DNA from: Comamonadaceae bacterium
GTDB lineage: Bacteria; Pseudomonadota; Gammaproteobacteria; Burkholderiales; Burkholderiaceae_C
Reading direction: 5' to 3'
DNA length: 64,000 nucleotides
NCBI GenBank assembly: GCA_027488985.1
Contig: JAIYAR010000018.1
Location: 62,001 to 126,000 of the forward strand
The notes under the pieces were generated by a model. That model ran no database searches. It saw only the letters and a program-made list of their open reading frames with translations, and was not told where the DNA came from. The position numbers were made by a program, and so were the translations under genes. How positions within the stretch are numbered: position 1 is the stretch's first letter; each line of letters starts with the position of its first letter. Shown here piece by piece: positions 9,039-17,450 of this stretch.

Positions 9039-10108
9039 CACAGCTCCAAAGGCAAGCCAACCTGCACGCCATCACGTGCAGAGCGATAGGCTGCGATCAG
9101 CACTTCCAGCGACTTCAGGCCTTCGCGGCCATCCACATCGGGTTCAGCTTCGCCGCGCAGTGTCTTGATGACATTGTCATAGTACAACGGGTGACCAAAG
9201 CCATAGACGCTGGTGGTTTCATAGCTAGCTGTCTTGATCTGTGCATCCTCAGGGCGGTCATCTGCAAACTGCCACTCTTGGATTTCATTGACGGCTACAC
9301 CGCCCACACGCACCGTACCCTTCTCGCCCAAAATGGTTATCGAGCCCTCAAGGTTCTTAGGATAGGTAAGCATGGTGCAGTTGAGCGAGCCCAGCGCCCC
9401 GTTGCGCCAACGCACACTGAGTACACCACTGTCTTCCGCCTCAATATCGCGCGCCAGCGTCGCCGTGTAGGCGTGCAGGGAATCGATGGGACCGATCAAC
9501 CATTCCAGCAGGTCCACATAATGGCTGGCCTGGTTCATGAAGGCGCCACCGTCAAGCTCCCAAGTGCCTCGCCACTTAGCTTGGTCGTAGTAGCCCGCCT
9601 GGGGCCGCTGCCAAAATACATTCAGCGTGACCATATATATCTGGCCAAAGCGCCTCTGGCTGACGGCCTGTTTGAGCATTTGCAGCGTAGCGTTTTTGCG
9701 GTTCTGCTTGACTACAAATAAGCGAACACCAGCCTCCTCACAGGCGCGCACCATGCGCAGCCCGTCTTCCCATTTGGTGGCCATGGGTTTTTCGCTGAGC
9801 ACATGGCGACTCGCACGCGCTACTTCAACAGCCTGCTGTGGATGTTTACCGCTGGGCGTGGTCAGGATTACGCAGTCGGCCGTGGTCTTCTCCAGCATGG
9901 CGGTGAGACTGGCGTGGCCTGTAGCGCCTGTTGATTCAACCGCTTTCCGCAGGGCATCAGGATCGATGTCACAGACATCCACCAACTCAGCGTGGTCGGC
10001 ATGCTGACGGATCGAGTCGAAATGGTTCTTGGCAATCCGGCCACAACCTACCAAGGCGAAGCGGATTCTACGGTTGGTGATGAGGGTGTTGCTCATGTTG
10101 AAATTCAC
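9038..10108 (-). CDS. wbpB: WbpB-like UDP-GlcNAcA 3-dehydrogenase (Gfo/Idh/MocA)
   Basis: A 356-residue oxidoreductase with an N-terminal Rossmann fold ([13 protein letters not shown], 17-29), the EKP motif at 106-108 and the [15 protein letters not shown] helix with the catalytic His typical of WbpB/WlbA. It oxidises C3 of UDP-GlcNAcA, usually coupled to the WbpE aminotransferase. The start is uncertain: GTG at 10108 overlaps the wbpA stop (GTGA), while an in-frame ATG at 10096 would trim four residues. Neither has a strong ribosome site. Confidence 0.9.
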   Translation of the reverse strand: MNFNMSNTLITNRRIRFALVGCGRIAKNHFDSIRQHADHAELVDVCDIDPDALRKAVESTGATGHASLTAMLEKTTADCVILTTPSGKHPQQAVEVARASRHVLSEKPMATKWEDGLRMVRACEEAGVRLFVVKQNRKNATLQMLKQAVSQRRFGQIYMVTLNVFWQRPQAGYYDQAKWRGTWELDGGAFMNQASHYVDLLEWLIGPIDSLHAYTATLARDIEAEDSGVLSVRWRNGALGSLNCTMLTYPKNLEGSITILGEKGTVRVGGVAVNEIQEWQFADDRPEDAQIKTASYETTSVYGFGHPLYYDNVIKTLRGEAEPDVDGREGLKSLEVLIAAYRSARDGVQVGLPLEL

Positions 10109-11400
10109 AGTCGAAACACAGTAAAGCCAGCGGCGGCGGCGGCATGGCGGTCATACAGGCTTTTCACATCAGCCAGCACTGGCTTGTCGCCTCGGCACAG
10201 GGTGCGCAATGCACTCGGCTGCGCGTGGCGGTATTCGTTATGCCCCACAGCGACTACCAGCGCATCCACAGAGTGGGCAGCATCGACAACCGCAAGCTTG
10301 AGGCCGTATTCATGTTGCACCTCTTCAGCATTGGCCCAAGCATCGGCCACGACGACCTCGACTCCCCAGCCCTCAAACTCGCGAACCATGTCTACCACCT
10401 TGCTATTTCGGATGTCGGGGCAGTTTTCCTTGAAGGTAAGGCCCAGCACCCCCACACGACAACGCGGTACATCCATACCGTTTTGCAACATCAGCTTAAT
10501 GGTGTTACGCGCCACATAACGCGCCATGTTGTCGTTGATGCGCCGACCGGCCAGGATAACTTGAGGGTGGTATCCCACCTCTTCGGCCTTGTGGGTCAAA
10601 TAATAGGGGTCGACGCCTATGCAATGTCCGCCCACTAGGCCAGGACGAAAGGGTAAGAAGTTCCACTTGCTGCCTGCTGCCTCCAGCACGTCCAAGGTGT
10701 CGATACCCAGACGTGCGAAGATAACGGACAACTCATTGATAAGCGCAATATTCAGATCGCGTTGGGTGTTTTCTATAACCTTGGCGGCCTCTGCTACCTT
10801 GAGGCTGCTGGCCTTGTGGGTGCCAGCCGTGATGATGCTGCGGTAGAGCGCGTCCACCGCATCGGCCACCTCTGGCGTGCTGCCACTTGTAATCTTCTTG
10901 ATTTTGGTCAGCGTGTTGACCTTGTCGCCCGGGTTGATGCGTTCAGGGCTGTAGCCACAAAAGAAGTCTTGGTTCAACTTGAGGCCCGAGAACTTCTCTA
11001 GCACCGGCACACAAACCTCTTCAGTAGCACCCGGATATACCGTGGACTCATAAATGACCACCGTACCTTGGGACAATACCTTACCCACCGTCTCACTGGC
11101 TTTGATCAGCGGCGTCATATCCGGACGATTCGCCGTATCTACTGGCGTGGGTACCGTCACAATGAATACTTGGCACTGCTTGAGCAATGCCAAATCCGTC
11201 GTGTAAGTCGCATGAGATGCTGCTTGGAGTTCCTCACCAGACACTTCCAGCGTGCTGTCTTTGCCGGCCTGCAACTCTGCAATGCGCAAAGCATTGATAT
11301 CAAAACCAATCACCTTCCGGCTTTTGGCAAACTCCACAGCCAAAGGCAGGCCAACATAGCCCAAGCCAATGACGGCGATCACACCATCGAGTTGTTTCAT
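10105..11400 (-). CDS. wbpA: UDP-N-acetylglucosamine 6-dehydrogenase (WbpA/TviB type)
   Basis: A 431-residue UDP-sugar dehydrogenase: NAD motif VIGLGYVGLP (10-19), catalytic thiol C260 in GLVGGHCIGVDPYYLT, and a C-terminal UDP-binding Rossmann domain (VLGLTFKENCPDIRNS). The family makes UDP-GlcNAcA or UDP-GalNAcA by two-step oxidation at C6. With wbpB/D/E adjacent, UDP-GlcNAc is the likely substrate; a TviB/WbpO-like preference cannot be excluded. Its ATG overlaps the regulator's stop by 4 bp. Confidence 0.9.
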   Translation of the reverse strand: MKQLDGVIAVIGLGYVGLPLAVEFAKSRKVIGFDINALRIAELQAGKDSTLEVSGEELQAASHATYTTDLALLKQCQVFIVTVPTPVDTANRPDMTPLIKASETVGKVLSQGTVVIYESTVYPGATEEVCVPVLEKFSGLKLNQDFFCGYSPERINPGDKVNTLTKIKKITSGSTPEVADAVDALYRSIITAGTHKASSLKVAEAAKVIENTQRDLNIALINELSVIFARLGIDTLDVLEAAGSKWNFLPFRPGLVGGHCIGVDPYYLTHKAEEVGYHPQVILAGRRINDNMARYVARNTIKLMLQNGMDVPRCRVGVLGLTFKENCPDIRNSKVVDMVREFEGWGVEVVVADAWANAEEVQHEYGLKLAVVDAAHSVDALVVAVGHNEYRHAQPSALRTLCRGDKPVLADVKSLYDRHAAAAAGFTVFRL

Positions 11401-11765
11401 GTAACGTCCATCTGATTGACAGCCACGCCCTGCATAGTCTCTGCCACTGCCTCACGCTGCAACTGCTCTATCTCTGCACGCAAGCGCTCGTATTCGGCCA
11501 TCTTGATTTGCAAATAACTCACCGCTAGGCTGCTTTTGGCCGCAATGCCCGCGGGCGTCAACAAATACGAATATGCCAACTTGTTGTTGCTGCCGCGGAA
11601 GTTCTGCAGCTTGATAAAGCCTTTGGCCAATAAAGCCTGCACGCAGTAGTTAGCCTTTCCCAAGCTCACGCCCAACTCCACTGCCAGCTCACGTTGAGTG
11701 AGCTGTGGATTTTTCTCCAGCAGGCGCAAGACCTGCAGACTAGATTCCTCAGACGAGGCAGACAT
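11397..11765 (-). CDS. MarR-family EPS-associated transcriptional regulator
   Basis: A 122-residue winged-helix protein: helix-turn-helix at about 19-50 (NPQLTQRELAVELGVSLGKA), a short wing (RGSNNKLAYSYLLTP) and a C-terminal helix rich in Glu and Leu that could dimerise. It matches the EPS-associated MarR subgroup found as the first gene of exopolysaccharide loci. Here it heads the operon and overlaps wbpA by 4 bp. A perfect 7-bp inverted repeat lies 12 bp upstream of the start, so autoregulation of the whole polysaccharide operon is likely. No ligand can be inferred. Confidence 0.85.
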   Translation of the reverse strand: MSASSEESSLQVLRLLEKNPQLTQRELAVELGVSLGKANYCVQALLAKGFIKLQNFRGSNNKLAYSYLLTPAGIAAKSSLAVSYLQIKMAEYERLRAEIEQLQREAVAETMQGVAVNQMDVT

Positions 11766-11776
11766 AAGGCGACAGC

Positions 11777-11795
11777 ATGTTCATCAATTGAACAT
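11777..11795. promoter_or_regulatory. Putative operator of the EPS-associated MarR regulator
   Basis: A perfect inverted repeat ATGTTCA-N5-TGAACAT lies 12 bp upstream of the regulator's ATG, in the 64-bp gap before the acyl-CoA reductase gene. On the minus strand a TAAAAT hexamer, a possible -10 element, ends where the repeat begins, so a bound dimer would block transcription. The symmetry is seen; the binding is inferred. Confidence 0.55.
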
Positions 11796-11829
11796 TTTAA
11801 TCGCCAAAGACTACAGACGCATCAAATGA

Positions 11830-13830
11830 TCAGAAATGAATCCCACGCATCATCTGCTGCATCGCGATAGCCTCCGGTGACAACTTCGCCTTTTCCCCTG
11901 GCTTTGCACCTTTGGCTGCGGATGAATCCGGGAACATGCGAAAGCTAGTGTTCATGGCGATCTGGGCGATGCGGGGCACCAAGGCGTGCATCACTTGCCC
12001 GGTGATACCCAAGCGCGTGGCAATTCGTACCGGCTTGCTGATGCAAGCATCAGCCACCATATCGGCCGCTTGTTCTGGCGACAGAGTGGGCACGTTGTTA
12101 TAGATGTTGGTAGGTGCGATCATGGGGGTTCGCACCAAGGGCATGTTGATCGTCGTGAAGCTGATGCCTTGGTCTGCGAACTCACTGGATGCGCAGCGAG
12201 TCCAAGCGTCCAAAGCGGCTTTGGATGCCACATATGCACTGAAGCGTGGTGCGTTTGTCAGTACACCTATCGAGCTAATGTTTACGATGTGGCCTTTCTT
12301 TTTGGCCACCATCCCGGGCAACAAGCCCATGGTGACGCGCAAACAACCGAAGTAATTGAGCTGCATCGTGCGCTCAAAGTCGTGAAAACGCTCGTAACTA
12401 GACTCGATAGCGCGGCGGATGGAGCGGCCCGCGTTGTTGATCAAGAAGTCCACGCCCCCATGGTTCTCAATCAGCACTTTCACAAACCGGTCGCAGTCCG
12501 CCATGTCAGCGATATCCGCCGGGTAGGCCACAAAGCTGTAGCCCTTTGCCTTTGCTTCCTTGCAAGCCTCTTCAAGCTTGTCCAGGTCGCGGCCACAAAT
12601 GATCGTAGTCGCGCCAGCCTCGGCAAATTTGTGCGCAGCTGCCAAACCGATGCCCGATGAGCCCCCTGTAACCAACACCACCTTACCACCTACCGTGCCA
12701 CGCAAGGAACGGTCAATGTGCAAGTCGGGGTCCAGGTGGCGCTCCCAGTAATCCCATAGACGCCAAGCGTAGTCTTTCAAGTTGGGGCATTCAACGCCCG
12801 ACCCCTTCAACATCGCCAAAGAATCACGGCAGTCAAAGCGTGTGGGGTAGTTGATAAAGGTGAGCATGTCTTCGGGCAGGCTCAAGTCCTTCATGATCGC
12901 GTTACGAACGCGACGTACAGGCGCGAGCCCCATCAGACTCTTTGTCACGCTGCGTGGAATGAATCCCAGAAGGGCTGCATTCACAAAGATATTCATCTTC
13001 GGGGCATGGGCCGCTTTGCTGAAGATGTCGAGTACGTCGCCTACCCGGTAGCCCACCGGATCCACCAAGTGGTAGCACTGCTTGGCAATGCCTTGCTTGT
13101 GGCTGATGACGTTCAATGCATCTACGACAAAATCTACGGGGACGATGTTGACCCGACCGCCCTCCAAACCGATAGACGGCATCCATGGCGGAAGCAACTG
13201 CCGCATGCGCTGAATAAGTTTGAAGAAGTAATACGGGCCATCAATCTTGTCCATCTCGCCGGTCTGACTGTCGCCCACCACCATGGCCGGACGGTAAACC
13301 GACCAGGGGACCTTGCATTCTTTGCGAACGATCTTCTCGCTCTCATGCTTGGTCATGAAATACGGGTGCTCGTAGTTCTCGGCCTCATCAAACATGTCTT
13401 CGCGGAAGACACCTTCATACAGACCAGCAGCAGCGATCGACGACACGTGATGGAAGTGCCCCGCATCGATGGCCTTGGCAAAATCCACGGTGTTACGGGT
13501 CCCTTCGATGTTGACGGCGATCTGCGACTCTTCGTCGGCTTCCAAGTCATACACCGCAGCCAAGTGGTAAAAATGATCCACTTGGCCTTTCAGTGCCTTC
13601 ACTGCGTCCGCACTGACTCCCAACTTCTTGCCCGTCAGGTCTCCGAATACCGGAACTACCCGGCCGGCCGCCTTGGCATCTGTCAAGCCCCAGAACTCAC
13701 GCAAATCCGCGACTTTGTCTTCACTTTCTTTGCGAATCAGGAAGTGCACTGTCGCACCCTTGCGCTGCAACAACTTTTTCACCAACCGTTTGCCGATAAA
13801 CCCTGTAGCCCCTGTGACGAAGTACCGCAT
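11830..13830 (-). CDS. Two-domain fatty acyl-CoA reductase (alcohol-forming, SDR-SDR fusion)
   Basis: A 666-residue protein with two reductase domains. The N-terminal extended SDR has TGATGFIG (6-13) and YFMTK (Y157, K161). The C-terminal classical SDR has TGGSSGIG (388-395), INNAG and YVASK (Y532, K536). Length, domain order and many blocks (FHHVSSIAAAGL, MDKIDGPYYFFK, the MFPDS tail) match the Marinobacter acyl-CoA reductase Maqu_2507 as I remember it, which reduces acyl-CoA to fatty alcohol. Nearby WS/DGAT, phasin and acyl-CoA-binding genes support wax-ester synthesis. The start at 13830 has AGGAG upstream. Confidence 0.82.
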   Translation of the reverse strand: MRYFVTGATGFIGKRLVKKLLQRKGATVHFLIRKESEDKVADLREFWGLTDAKAAGRVVPVFGDLTGKKLGVSADAVKALKGQVDHFYHLAAVYDLEADEESQIAVNIEGTRNTVDFAKAIDAGHFHHVSSIAAAGLYEGVFREDMFDEAENYEHPYFMTKHESEKIVRKECKVPWSVYRPAMVVGDSQTGEMDKIDGPYYFFKLIQRMRQLLPPWMPSIGLEGGRVNIVPVDFVVDALNVISHKQGIAKQCYHLVDPVGYRVGDVLDIFSKAAHAPKMNIFVNAALLGFIPRSVTKSLMGLAPVRRVRNAIMKDLSLPEDMLTFINYPTRFDCRDSLAMLKGSGVECPNLKDYAWRLWDYWERHLDPDLHIDRSLRGTVGGKVVLVTGGSSGIGLAAAHKFAEAGATTIICGRDLDKLEEACKEAKAKGYSFVAYPADIADMADCDRFVKVLIENHGGVDFLINNAGRSIRRAIESSYERFHDFERTMQLNYFGCLRVTMGLLPGMVAKKKGHIVNISSIGVLTNAPRFSAYVASKAALDAWTRCASSEFADQGISFTTINMPLVRTPMIAPTNIYNNVPTLSPEQAADMVADACISKPVRIATRLGITGQVMHALVPRIAQIAMNTSFRMFPDSSAAKGAKPGEKAKLSPEAIAMQQMMRGIHF

Positions 13831-13924
13831 ACATGCTCCTGTTAATCGAATAATTCTGACGGACTTTAGCTCCGCAGATTTCATCGTAAACCCGCGAAGT
13901 CTTTAGTGAGACCGCATGATTGTG

Positions 13925-13941
13925 AAACGCTTCTAGCGTTT
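13925..13941. promoter_or_regulatory. Inverted repeat in the acyl-CoA reductase / phasin divergent region
   Basis: AAACGCT-TCT-AGCGTTT is a perfect 7-bp inverted repeat in the 218-bp gap between two divergent genes. It has no T-run in either direction, so it looks more like an operator than a terminator. The nearby TetR regulator is one candidate binder, but nothing in the sequence proves it. Confidence 0.3.
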
Positions 13942-14048
13942 TCCTTAGTGGCACCCACCTACACAGACCGTACAACAGGCCTTAAAGTCAACAGTAAGCC
14001 GGTGCAGATACGCTTGTGCACCCTGTCACACACTCAACAGGAGTTCTC

Positions 14049-14657
14049 ATGGTCAAGAAAATCCAGAAAAGCAAATCCTCTCCATCCACCGGGACCCCGC
14101 TAACCGCGTCCGTCAAAGACTCCGCGCAGCAAATCTGGCAAGCCGGTTTGGGTGCGTTTACCCGTGCTCAAGCGGAAGGCAGCAAAGCGTTTGAGTCTCT
14201 GGTCAAAGAAGGGGTCAGCATCCAGCGCAAGACACAAGCCGCCGCCGAAGGCAAAATCAACGAAGCGACAGCCAAAATGTCTACCATGGCCAACGACATC
14301 ACCAGCAAAGCTACCGGTCAGTGGGACAAGCTGGAAAACATCTTTGAAGAGCGCGTCGCCAAAGCGCTCAATAAACTGGGGGTGCCTTCTGCCAAAGACG
14401 TGAGCGCTTTGATAGAACGCATCGAAGAACTTAACAAGACAGTGCAGAAGCTGTCTGCCAAGGCCCCCGCTCCAGCGAAAGCCAGCAAAACTCCTGCCAA
14501 GAAAGCAGCCCCGGCCCCTGTCGTTGCTGCAAAAAAGGCGCCTGCCAAAAAGACAAGCGTGGCCAAGCCAGCTGCGAAAAAGACAACAGGCAAAAAAGCA
14601 GCAGACAGCAACACTCCAGCCGTGCCTGCCGAAGGCACCCAGACCTCACAAAGTTGA
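14049..14657 (+). CDS. Phasin / PHA granule-associated protein
   Basis: A 202-residue protein. The N-terminal two thirds form long amphipathic helices (SAQQIWQAGLGAFTRAQ, ending at a coiled-coil-like IERIEELNKTVQKL) as in the poly(hydroxyalkanoate) granule-associated PhaF/PhaI family. The C-terminal 60 residues are Ala/Lys/Pro-rich with AAKKAPAKK repeats like histone H1, which in PhaF binds DNA and helps segregate granules. The ATG at 14049 has AGGAG six bases upstream. It is divergent from the acyl-CoA reductase and could coat PHA or wax-ester inclusions. Confidence 0.85.
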   Translation: MVKKIQKSKSSPSTGTPLTASVKDSAQQIWQAGLGAFTRAQAEGSKAFESLVKEGVSIQRKTQAAAEGKINEATAKMSTMANDITSKATGQWDKLENIFEERVAKALNKLGVPSAKDVSALIERIEELNKTVQKLSAKAPAPAKASKTPAKKAAPAPVVAAKKAPAKKTSVAKPAAKKTTGKKAADSNTPAVPAEGTQTSQS

Positions 14658-14676
14658 TTGCTGAACGCAGCATGTC

Positions 14677-14700
14677 AAGGGCGCGCGAGCGCCCTTTTTT
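14677..14700 (+). terminator. Rho-independent terminator after the phasin gene
   Basis: An 8-bp G+C-rich stem (AAGGGCGC / GCGCCCTT) with a GCGA loop is followed by a run of T. It begins 20 bp after the phasin stop, so the phasin is probably a single-gene transcript. Confidence 0.85.
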
Positions 14701-14763
14701 ACGCCCATCTCAACTGCTGCAACGCAGCATGAAGTCACCCTCCAGAACACTACACTCCCTCTC

Positions 14764-16008
14764 ATGAAGGCAGCCCGACAAACAAAGCCCCGAATCGCCA
14801 TGGCACTTGCTGGCGGCGGCCCCTTGGGGGCCATTTATGAAGTCGGCGCCTTATGCGCCCTCCACGATTCGTTGACAGGCTTGGACTTCAACCATTTGGA
14901 CCACTACGTGGGCGTTTCTGCTGGCGGCTTTATTGCTGCAGCCCTTGCCAACGGTCTGACGCCCCACCAGTTATGTGCGTCATTCATTGAAGGGAATTCA
15001 GAGTCCGAGGACTTTTTCGATCCTGCCTGGTTGATGCAGCCCGCCTACGATGAGTTTGTGCGACGCGGCATCATGTTGCCAGGTTTGCTGACTTCGGTCG
15101 GCTTGGACTTGTTCATGCGACGCACTTCAGTAACTCGCGCTTTGGAGCGTTTGGCGCCGGCATTGCCAACAGGAATCTTCTCCAATAGCCAAGTCGATAC
15201 CCAGCTTACAAGGCTGTTCAGCCAGGCCGGGCGAACCAATGACTTCCGCAAGCTGGCTTGCAAGCTCACCTTGGTCGCAACCCATTTGGACAGTGCAGAA
15301 GCCGTCGCCTTCGGTAGCGCAGGGTGGGATCACATCCCGATTTCCAAAGCCGTACAAGCCAGCTCTGCCTTGCCGGGCCTGTTTCCGCCGGTTGCCATCG
15401 AGGACCAATACTATGTTGACGGGGCGATGAAAAAGACCATGCACGCCTCGGTTGCTCTCGATGAAGGCGCTGATCTACTTATCTGCCTGAATCCCTTGGT
15501 GCCTTTCGATGCCACCGTGCCCCAGTTCAAACGTGTCATGCAGGCAGGTATCCCGGCAGAAAAACGCAATATTCCGCGGATCGTAGACGGCGGATTACCA
15601 GCCGTCTTGAGCCAGACCTTCCGCTCCATGATCCACTCGCGCATGGAGCTGGGCATGAAGCACTATGCCCACGCCTACCCGGAGACCGACATCATTCTGA
15701 TAGAGCCGGACCACCGGGACCCCGAGTTGTATCTGGCTAACACTTTCAGCTACGCGCAGCGCAGTCAACTCGCAGAGCACGCATACCAGCAAACCCGGCA
15801 ACTGCTTCGCTCACGCAAAACAGGCTTGTCCGCACAACTCCACCGTCATGGCATACGCCTGCGGCATGACGTGCTGGACGACCCCAAGCGTCATCTTTGC
15901 GCCCCGAGGAAATCCCCATCCCGCTTAGGGCAAGCATTGGGTACATTGCAGGACGTTATGGATGATCTTTCACATGTGGTTCGCCACGAGACACTGCTGA
16001 GGCACTGA
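14764..16008 (+). CDS. Patatin-like phospholipase/lipase
   Basis: A 414-residue patatin-domain protein: oxyanion-hole GGGPLG (17-22), nucleophile elbow GVSAG (Ser52) and the catalytic Asp219 in VDGAMKK. The Ser-Asp dyad is therefore complete. Members hydrolyse acyl esters in phospholipids or storage lipids. The C-terminal 150 residues are family-specific and basic. It starts an apparent operon with a TetR regulator (3-bp gap) and a TPR-like gene. Placement between lipid-storage genes suggests action on granule lipids. No signal peptide is visible. Confidence 0.85.
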   Translation: MKAARQTKPRIAMALAGGGPLGAIYEVGALCALHDSLTGLDFNHLDHYVGVSAGGFIAAALANGLTPHQLCASFIEGNSESEDFFDPAWLMQPAYDEFVRRGIMLPGLLTSVGLDLFMRRTSVTRALERLAPALPTGIFSNSQVDTQLTRLFSQAGRTNDFRKLACKLTLVATHLDSAEAVAFGSAGWDHIPISKAVQASSALPGLFPPVAIEDQYYVDGAMKKTMHASVALDEGADLLICLNPLVPFDATVPQFKRVMQAGIPAEKRNIPRIVDGGLPAVLSQTFRSMIHSRMELGMKHYAHAYPETDIILIEPDHRDPELYLANTFSYAQRSQLAEHAYQQTRQLLRSRKTGLSAQLHRHGIRLRHDVLDDPKRHLCAPRKSPSRLGQALGTLQDVMDDLSHVVRHETLLRH

Positions 16009-16011
16009 CCC

Positions 16012-16668
16012 ATGGTTAAAAAGGCGCCGCGGCGCACCGCCGAGCGGATACTGGAAACCACCCTGGAGCTGTTCAATCGCTTCGGGGAACCGAATGTATC
16101 GACCACGCTGATCTCGGCAGAGCTCGGTATCAGCCCGGGGAATTTGTATTACCACTACCCGGCCAAAGACGAGCTTATCAACTCCCTGTTTGACCGCTAC
16201 GAACGTTCGCTCAATGAGGTGCTCAACGCCAGCGACAACGTTCGCGATGTGGAGGATGCCTGGTTTTTCATGCACACGCTTTTCGAGCTGATTTGGCAGT
16301 ACCGCTTTTTGTACCGCGACCTGAACGACCTGCTCAGCAAAAACAGACGACTGGAAACCCACTTCCAAAGCGTGCTGAAAAACAAGACCCGCTCCATTCG
16401 GGCCATGCTCGAATCTATGGCACGCGCCGGAGCGCTGCGTATGGACATACGAGAAATGGAACCCACTGCCACCAGCATGGTGGTGGTACTCACCTACTGG
16501 CTCAGTTTTGAATACGTGCGCGATCCGCGCAACGCCCTGGAGCCGGAGAGTGCTCAAGCGGCCTTGCTACGCGGCGGTCAGCATGTATTGAATCTTCTGG
16601 TTCCCTACCTCGAAGCCCAGCAGCGCGGCCACCTGCTGCAACTCAGCGGCGCCTACACCAGCTCCTGA
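16012..16668 (+). CDS. TetR/AcrR-family transcriptional regulator
   Basis: A 218-residue repressor with an N-terminal TetR helix-turn-helix (about 8-55: ERILETTLELFNRFG and ISAELGISPGNLYYHYPAK). The C-terminal region resembles regulators in fatty-acid and PHA loci. It lies 3 bp after the patatin gene and its stop overlaps the next ATG (TGATG), so all three genes are likely co-transcribed. By location it could sense acyl-CoA or fatty acids and control the storage-lipid genes; that is inference. Confidence 0.88.
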   Translation: MVKKAPRRTAERILETTLELFNRFGEPNVSTTLISAELGISPGNLYYHYPAKDELINSLFDRYERSLNEVLNASDNVRDVEDAWFFMHTLFELIWQYRFLYRDLNDLLSKNRRLETHFQSVLKNKTRSIRAMLESMARAGALRMDIREMEPTATSMVVVLTYWLSFEYVRDPRNALEPESAQAALLRGGQHVLNLLVPYLEAQQRGHLLQLSGAYTSS

Positions 16669-17450
16669 TGAACGGCACCCCGGTCTGGGACCCTTATCCC
16701 TACGTGCAGAAGCACCTGTTTGACAGCGAGAAACTGCCAAGCCACTGGTCTCGCCTGCACGATGGTGATCAGGAGCCACTGCCCCAAGACCCCGAGGTAT
16801 TGGAAGCTTGGGTGCTATACCACCGGGGCGAGTTTGAGGCAGCCTTCCGCGCGGGGCGTCTACTCGGCCCTGCCGGCTATGCTGTGATGAACAAGGCATG
16901 TCTCATACAGGCCGACTACCTGGAACGGAACGAAGCCGCCCGCCTCAAGCTGTATTCAGACACAGCAGAGCGCGCGAAAGCCCATATGGCAGCGGAACCC
17001 GAGAACCCCAACGCACATTATTTCTATGGCTATGCCTTGGGTCGCTACAGCCAAGGCACCAGTGTGGCCCAAGCACTGGCCAAGGGCTACGGTGAAAAAA
17101 TAAAGGCTGCGTTCGAGACCGCCATCGCCTTAAACCCGCAACATGCAGATGCCCATATTGCTTTGGGATCTTTCCATGCAGAGGTGATCGACAAGGTCGG
17201 CGTCATGATCGGCAACATGACGTACGGAGCCAAGCGTGAGACCGCTTTGCACCATTTCCGCACGGGTCTGGCGCTCATCCCGCGGGCAGCCATCGCGCTC
17301 ACGGAATTCGCCCGCGGACTGCTGATGCTCGACATCCAGCAATTTGAATCCGAGGCCATGTGCCTCTATGAACAGGCCGCAGCCGTGCTGCCTCTGGATG
17401 CGATGGAGCACCTTGGGGTGCTCCAAGTGCAAGCCGAACTGGCGAATTGA
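16668..17450 (+). CDS. TPR-like protein of unknown function
   Basis: A 260-residue soluble protein made largely of helical hairpins. AFETAIALNPQHADAHIALG (about 144-163) fits the tetratricopeptide consensus, and NPNAHYFYGYALGRYSQG is a second repeat-like unit. There is no signal peptide or catalytic motif. It overlaps the TetR stop by one base, and its own stop abuts the stop of the convergent WS/DGAT gene with no gap (TGATCA across the junction). A scaffold role in the lipid locus is plausible but unproven. Confidence 0.75.
   Translation: MNGTPVWDPYPYVQKHLFDSEKLPSHWSRLHDGDQEPLPQDPEVLEAWVLYHRGEFEAAFRAGRLLGPAGYAVMNKACLIQADYLERNEAARLKLYSDTAERAKAHMAAEPENPNAHYFYGYALGRYSQGTSVAQALAKGYGEKIKAAFETAIALNPQHADAHIALGSFHAEVIDKVGVMIGNMTYGAKRETALHHFRTGLALIPRAAIALTEFARGLLMLDIQQFESEAMCLYEQAAAVLPLDAMEHLGVLQVQAELAN

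Noticed and set aside
14715..14729. TGCTGC-AAC-GCAGCA upstream of the patatin gene as an operator
   Set aside because: Only six bases per arm and simple CTG-like content; no support from position or copies.
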